Below are positions 15,321 to 18,993 of a stretch of 18,993 bases of DNA, in pieces. Both the position numbers and the translations under genes were made by a program. Below the pieces are notes generated by a model. That model was not told where the DNA came from, made no database searches, and worked only from the letters and a program-made list of their open reading frames with translations. This DNA is from Synergistales bacterium (GTDB lineage: Bacteria; Synergistota; Synergistia; Synergistales; Aminobacteriaceae), in NCBI GenBank assembly GCA_025997935.1, contig BNVG01000030.1, positions 1-18,993 on the forward strand, written 5' to 3'. Position 1 is the first letter of the stretch, and every line of letters begins with the position of its first letter.

Positions 15321-18300
15321 TTATAACGCCATCGCCGCCGACGCTATATCTACACCCGCCTTGCGTAGGGCCTCTGACAGCGCCCAGCGCAGACTGCGGA
15401 CGCCTTCGGGCGGCACGGGGCCGGTTCGGACGTTCAGTTTCGCGTTTCCGAAAATGCTCGTGTACGTTCCTTCGCGCTCCGCCCAGACGGTTATGGGCAG
15501 GCACAAATCCCAATCGCCCTCGTGGATGTTGGAGGACAGCAGGACTTTCTTCGCGCCCTTAGTCTCTCCCCCCGCCCCGATGCCGAAATTGTTGGGGTGA
15601 CAGTCCAAGAAGAGTATAGAATCGAAATCTCCGTTCTTCGCCGCGTCAATGGCGTTTTCCATAGTGGAGATGGGAAGGCCGGATTCAAGGAAGCCGCGTG
15701 TATTTCCGCCGTGAGAAGAAAGCCCTCGGAGGTTTTTGTCAAAGGCCGCCAGGTTGGCGCCCGCGTCTATTGCCTTGGCTAATTTGGTCATCTTCTGAAC
15801 CAATTCCGCAACGTCGGGTTTTGCCTTGCCTTTAGGGGTGTCGGTTTCAAAGGAGGCCAAAAGAGCCTTCACGTCATCGACGTCCGAAGAGAACCCGAAG
15901 CCTTTAACGACCACGCGGGTGTCTTTATTAAGAGCGGTTACGGCCTTTATGGCGGCTATTTCCTGATCCGTAACGCAATAGCCCACGAAAATGAGGTTCT
16001 TGCCGCGGATAATCTCGGAGAGCTTGTCGGTTCCTTCGCTCCAGTCAATATCCTTTCCGTGAGCGGATGGTTTAGTCAGACGGGCCGCGCTCACGCTCTT
16101 GAAGCGGTAGCGTCCGCTCAGACACGTAAGCCCGCGGTTTGGCGTATCGGGGGCGTCTAAATCTGACGTTATGCGCGTTATGCGGCTTCTGTCGCCGTCC
16201 AAGTTCAGGACGAGCTCACAGCCGAGCGGGCAATGCGGGCAGGTGGTCTTGACCTCCGTCAAACGCCCCTGATGCGGCAGGCGTTCCACGCGGCGCTCCA
16301 TGAGCGCCCCCGTAGGACAAACCTGAACGCACAGTCCGCAGAACGTGCAGTCGGAGCGCTTCATATCTTTATAGAACGGAGCCGCTATGACGGACTCGAA
16401 CCCGCGCTTGGCGAAGTCTATGGCGTGTACGCCCGCTACTTCGTCGCAGACTCTGACGCAACGTCCGCAGAGAATGCACTTATCCATGTTGCGGACGTAG
16501 AATTGATTCACTATTTCCTGCTTTGATATATGTTCTCCGGCCACAGTCTCGGGGTGAACCTCGAGGTCTATGGCGAACTCGCGAAGGCGGCACTCGTGTA
16601 CGTCCGGGCAGCCGCACTCCATGCAACGCTTAGCCTCGCTCAGAGCCTGAGCCTCGTCGAGGCCGTAGTTATACTCCACATTCGGACTCTCGAGACGTGT
16701 TTGCGCGTCGTCTTCTCTCGGGTGGACGCGCTCCGCTTTTTCGATGTGCTCGAAGTCCTTCTCCGTAACGTTGGGGTTTGTGACGTCGTAGACGAAGGGT
16801 TTTTTGGGTGTCCCGAGGCGCAGATAATTGTCCACGGAAAGCGCGCAAAAGTGCCCGTTGCCTATAGCTTCGATAGCTATCTTGGCCCCCGTCTGCTGGT
16901 CTCCGCAGACGAACACGCCGGAGAGCGGCGTAGCGTAGTTCTCATCGACCCTCATACGCCTGCCGTCGTGCAGTTCGGAGGGCACGTCCTCAAATTTGAC
17001 GCCCTGTCCTATCGCGGCGATTATCGTGTCGAGCTCAAGCGTAAATTCCTCACCGGTGGGGACGGGGCTACGACGACCGGACGCGTCCGCTTCGCCGAGC
17101 TTCATGCGCTCGCAGACTAAATTCAGACCCGAGCCGTTCTTTTCGATGAGTTTCGGCGCGGCCAAGTACACGAACTCCACGCCCTCCTCCATAGCCTCTC
17201 TGATTTCGACGTCCTCCGCCGGCATCTCCTCGCGTGTGCGGCGGTAGACGACGTAGACTTTCTCGGAACCCAAACGCCGCGCGCTACGACATGCGTCCAT
17301 AGCGGTGTTGCCGCCGCCGACGACTGCCACGCGGTCGCCTATCTTAATTGGATTACGAGTGTTGACGGTGTAGAGGAAGTCTATGCCTCCCACCACGCCG
17401 GGCAATTCTTCGCCAGGGACGCGCATAGACGAGGATTTCCAGCAACCCATAGCCAATACAACCGCGTCGTGCTCGCTTCGCAATTGCCCGAGATGTATGT
17501 CGCGGCCAAGAGCCACGCCGGTCTCAAGATGTACGCCGTGGTCGAGAATCCATTGTGATTCAGCGTCCAGCACCGATGGAGGCAAGCGATAGTCGGGGAT
17601 TCCGTACCTCATCATGCCGCCGAGATATTGTTCACGCTCGAATATAGTCACACTATAGCCAAGGAGGCGCGCGAAATACGCGCAGGAGAGTCCGGCTGGG
17701 CCCGCGCCTATGACGGCTATCTTCTTTTGGTTCTCTATTATTTTTGGTATATCGCCCAAAGACCCCTGCTTTATGCCCCAGTCGGCGACGAAGCGCTTTA
17801 TCTCGCGTATCGAGACCGTTTCGTCGACGAGGTTACGGCGGCATTTCTCCTGGCACGGGGCTGGGCAGACCCGACCTATGGATGCGGGGAGGGTTATGTG
17901 GTCGTGAAGCTCGTCAAGCGCCTCGCGGAACTTCCCCTGCGCCGTGAGGTTGATGTAGGACTGCACCTTGCCCTGAGCGGGGCATATCAGATTGCAGGGC
18001 GGGCGGCAGTCCCCGACGTGGTCGGAGAGCATGAGTTCGAGCGCCAAACGACGGGCCGCCATGACGCGCTCCGTGTTTGTTCGGATGACCATGCCGGGGG
18101 CTATGGCGTTTGTGCAGGCCCTCATAAGAGCGCGCGCGCCCTCTATCTCGACAAGACATACGGAGCAACCGCCGTGGACGGAGAGATGTGGGTCATAGCA
18201 AAGCGCGGGGATTTTGATACCCGCCTCTTTCGCAAGCTCAAGCACCTTCTGCCCGGGGTAGCCGTACGCGTCCTGTCCGTCAATCATAACTTTAATCGTT

Positions 18301-18326
18301 CTGGAATCGGTTCTATTTGTAGTCAT
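15321..18326 (-). CDS. Fused NuoG/GltD-type iron-sulfur flavoprotein, NAD(P)H oxidoreductase subunit
   Basis: I place the start at the ATG at 18326 because GAGGG lies 8 bases upstream; upstream in-frame ATGs are too close to it or lie inside the preceding gene. The product has 1001 residues. Domains in order: a NuoG-type 2Fe-2S domain (C43, C54, C57, C71); Cys-rich motifs at 107-115 and 154-162; a GltD-like flavin/NAD(P) module with GAGPAG (207-212) and GGGNTAMD (337-344); a Cys cluster at 568-579; two 4Fe-4S motifs (617-627 and 660-670); a further 4Fe-4S site (C696, C699, C703, C735) as at the start of molybdopterin oxidoreductases; and a NuoG-like tail without visible Mo-cofactor ligands. 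It lies 13 bases after the NuoF-like gene. It probably moves electrons between NAD(P)H and a second carrier in a soluble complex, possibly electron-bifurcating. The exact partners are inferred. Confidence 0.85.
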   Translation of the reverse strand: MTTNRTDSRTIKVMIDGQDAYGYPGQKVLELAKEAGIKIPALCYDPHLSVHGGCSVCLVEIEGARALMRACTNAIAPGMVIRTNTERVMAARRLALELMLSDHVGDCRPPCNLICPAQGKVQSYINLTAQGKFREALDELHDHITLPASIGRVCPAPCQEKCRRNLVDETVSIREIKRFVADWGIKQGSLGDIPKIIENQKKIAVIGAGPAGLSCAYFARLLGYSVTIFEREQYLGGMMRYGIPDYRLPPSVLDAESQWILDHGVHLETGVALGRDIHLGQLRSEHDAVVLAMGCWKSSSMRVPGEELPGVVGGIDFLYTVNTRNPIKIGDRVAVVGGGNTAMDACRSARRLGSEKVYVVYRRTREEMPAEDVEIREAMEEGVEFVYLAAPKLIEKNGSGLNLVCERMKLGEADASGRRSPVPTGEEFTLELDTIIAAIGQGVKFEDVPSELHDGRRMRVDENYATPLSGVFVCGDQQTGAKIAIEAIGNGHFCALSVDNYLRLGTPKKPFVYDVTNPNVTEKDFEHIEKAERVHPREDDAQTRLESPNVEYNYGLDEAQALSEAKRCMECGCPDVHECRLREFAIDLEVHPETVAGEHISKQEIVNQFYVRNMDKCILCGRCVRVCDEVAGVHAIDFAKRGFESVIAAPFYKDMKRSDCTFCGLCVQVCPTGALMERRVERLPHQGRLTEVKTTCPHCPLGCELVLNLDGDRSRITRITSDLDAPDTPNRGLTCLSGRYRFKSVSAARLTKPSAHGKDIDWSEGTDKLSEIIRGKNLIFVGYCVTDQEIAAIKAVTALNKDTRVVVKGFGFSSDVDDVKALLASFETDTPKGKAKPDVAELVQKMTKLAKAIDAGANLAAFDKNLRGLSSHGGNTRGFLESGLPISTMENAIDAAKNGDFDSILFLDCHPNNFGIGAGGETKGAKKVLLSSNIHEGDWDLCLPITVWAEREGTYTSIFGNAKLNVRTGPVPPEGVRSLRWALSEALRKAGVDIASAAMAL

Positions 18327-18339
18327 GTTCATCACCCTC

Positions 18340-18993
18340 TTACTCGACCGAAATACAGGAGACTGGGCAGTTCTTTTTGCAGAGGCCGCAGCGGACGCAA
18401 AGAACCGAATCAATGCTGTGAGGCTGTTTCAGCTCGCCCGCTATGGCGTTCACGGGGCAGGCCTTCGCGCACTTCGTGCAGCCTATGCAGCGAGATTTAT
18501 CTATGGAATAAGTAATAAGGTCTCCACAGACCTTGGCGGGGCATTTTTTATCCGCTATGTGGGCGAGATACTCGTCCTTGAAATATTGGAGCGTCGTCTG
18601 AACGGGGTTGGGCGCGGTCTGGCCGAGTCCGCAGAGTGAGCCGTCCTTTATCTGCGCGGCTAAGTTCTGGAGCTTGTCTATATCCTCCATAACGCCCTTG
18701 CCCTTCGTTATCCTCTCCAAAATCTCAAGCATTCTCTTCGTGCCTATGCGGCAGAAGGGACATTTGCCGCAGGACTCTTTTTGCACAAAAGCCAAAAAGA
18801 AACGCGCCACGTCCACGACGCAGGTATCCTCGTCCATGACTACCATGCCGCCCGAGCCCATAATCGCGCCTGTGGCGTTGATGGACTCGTAGTCAACGGG
18901 CGTGTCCAAAAGGTTCTCTGGCACGCAACCGCCGGAGGGGCCTCCGAGCTGAACGGCCTTGAATTTTCGGTCGTTTTCAATGCCCCCCGCTAC
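18340..18993 (-). CDS. NuoF/HydB-like NADH-binding flavoprotein subunit (5' partial)
   Basis: The frame is open to the window edge, so the N-terminus (and any thioredoxin-like or FMN-binding part) lies outside. The visible 217 residues begin with a stretch containing KAVQLGGPSGGCVPE, typical of the NuoF flavin domain. Next comes MGSGGMVVMDEDTCVVDVA, then the N3-type 4Fe-4S site ESCGKCPFCRIGTKRMLEIL with its fourth Cys in GSLCGLGQTAPNPV. The C-terminus adds two 4Fe-4S ferredoxin motifs (CIGCTKCAKACP and CVRCGLCKKNCP), which complex I NuoF lacks but HydB-type subunits of bifurcating hydrogenases and related enzymes carry. It precedes the fused NuoG/GltD-type gene by 13 bases in one operon. Confidence 0.92.
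   Translation of the reverse strand, partial: VAGGIENDRKFKAVQLGGPSGGCVPENLLDTPVDYESINATGAIMGSGGMVVMDEDTCVVDVARFFLAFVQKESCGKCPFCRIGTKRMLEILERITKGKGVMEDIDKLQNLAAQIKDGSLCGLGQTAPNPVQTTLQYFKDEYLAHIADKKCPAKVCGDLITYSIDKSRCIGCTKCAKACPVNAIAGELKQPHSIDSVLCVRCGLCKKNCPVSCISVE

Noticed and set aside
15321..18413. Longer 1030-residue version of the fused redox protein
   Set aside because: The extra N-terminus lies inside the end of the NuoF-like gene, has no family similarity, and lacks a ribosome binding site. The ATG at 18326 has GAGGG at good spacing.

Overview
The window looks like chromosomal DNA from an anaerobic, amino-acid- or carboxylate-using bacterium. Three things suggest this: two tripartite secondary transporters of different families side by side, an oxygen-labile-type dihydroxy-acid dehydratase, and a multi-cluster iron-sulfur/flavin NAD(P)H enzyme of the kind found in fermentative anaerobes. 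The sequence is G+C-rich and codes densely on both strands. Synergistota, or a related anaerobic Gram-negative lineage, is my best guess. This is an inference from gene content, not a phylogenetic result.

Layout. (1) 1-893: the 3' part of a sugar-phosphate nucleotidyltransferase gene on the plus strand, ending at a strong terminator. (2) 5526-1005 on the minus strand: a probable operon of a TRAP transporter (binding protein dctP, small permease dctQ, large permease dctM) followed by an ilvD-family dehydratase. (3) 5733-8686 on the plus strand: a complete tripartite tricarboxylate transporter (tctC, tctB, tctA), divergent from the TRAP operon. The shared 206-bp intergenic region holds a perfect inverted repeat that overlaps a candidate promoter. 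(4) 8761-10588: a disturbed region. A short, degenerate in-frame copy of the uvrA 5' end is followed by a lower-G+C minus-strand gene for a Schlafen/AlbA_2-type predicted regulator, then an AT-rich non-coding stretch. (5) 10589-14403 on the plus strand: an intact uvrA overlapped by a SpoU/TrmH-family rRNA methyltransferase gene. (6) 14631-15242 on the plus strand: a class II aldolase most like 3-oxo-tetronate 4-phosphate decarboxylase. (7) 18993-15321 on the minus strand: the 3' part of a NuoF/HydB-like flavoprotein gene, then a ~1000-residue protein that joins a NuoG-type 2Fe-2S domain, a GltD-type flavin/NAD(P) domain, two 4Fe-4S ferredoxin motifs and a remnant molybdopterin-oxidoreductase domain.

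How it fits together. The two transporters, the dehydratase and the aldolase suggest uptake and breakdown of organic or sugar acids, although no substrate can be read from sequence. The NuoF-like and NuoG/GltD-like proteins look like subunits of one soluble NAD(P)H:ferredoxin-type complex, possibly electron-bifurcating, which would balance redox carriers in such a metabolism. Three convergent gene pairs each share one symmetric hairpin that can terminate transcription in both directions.

The parts most worth a second look are the duplicated uvrA start flanking the AlbA_2 gene, the fused redox subunit, and the divergent control region between the two transporter operons. I found no tRNA, rRNA, CRISPR array, transposase or integrase.
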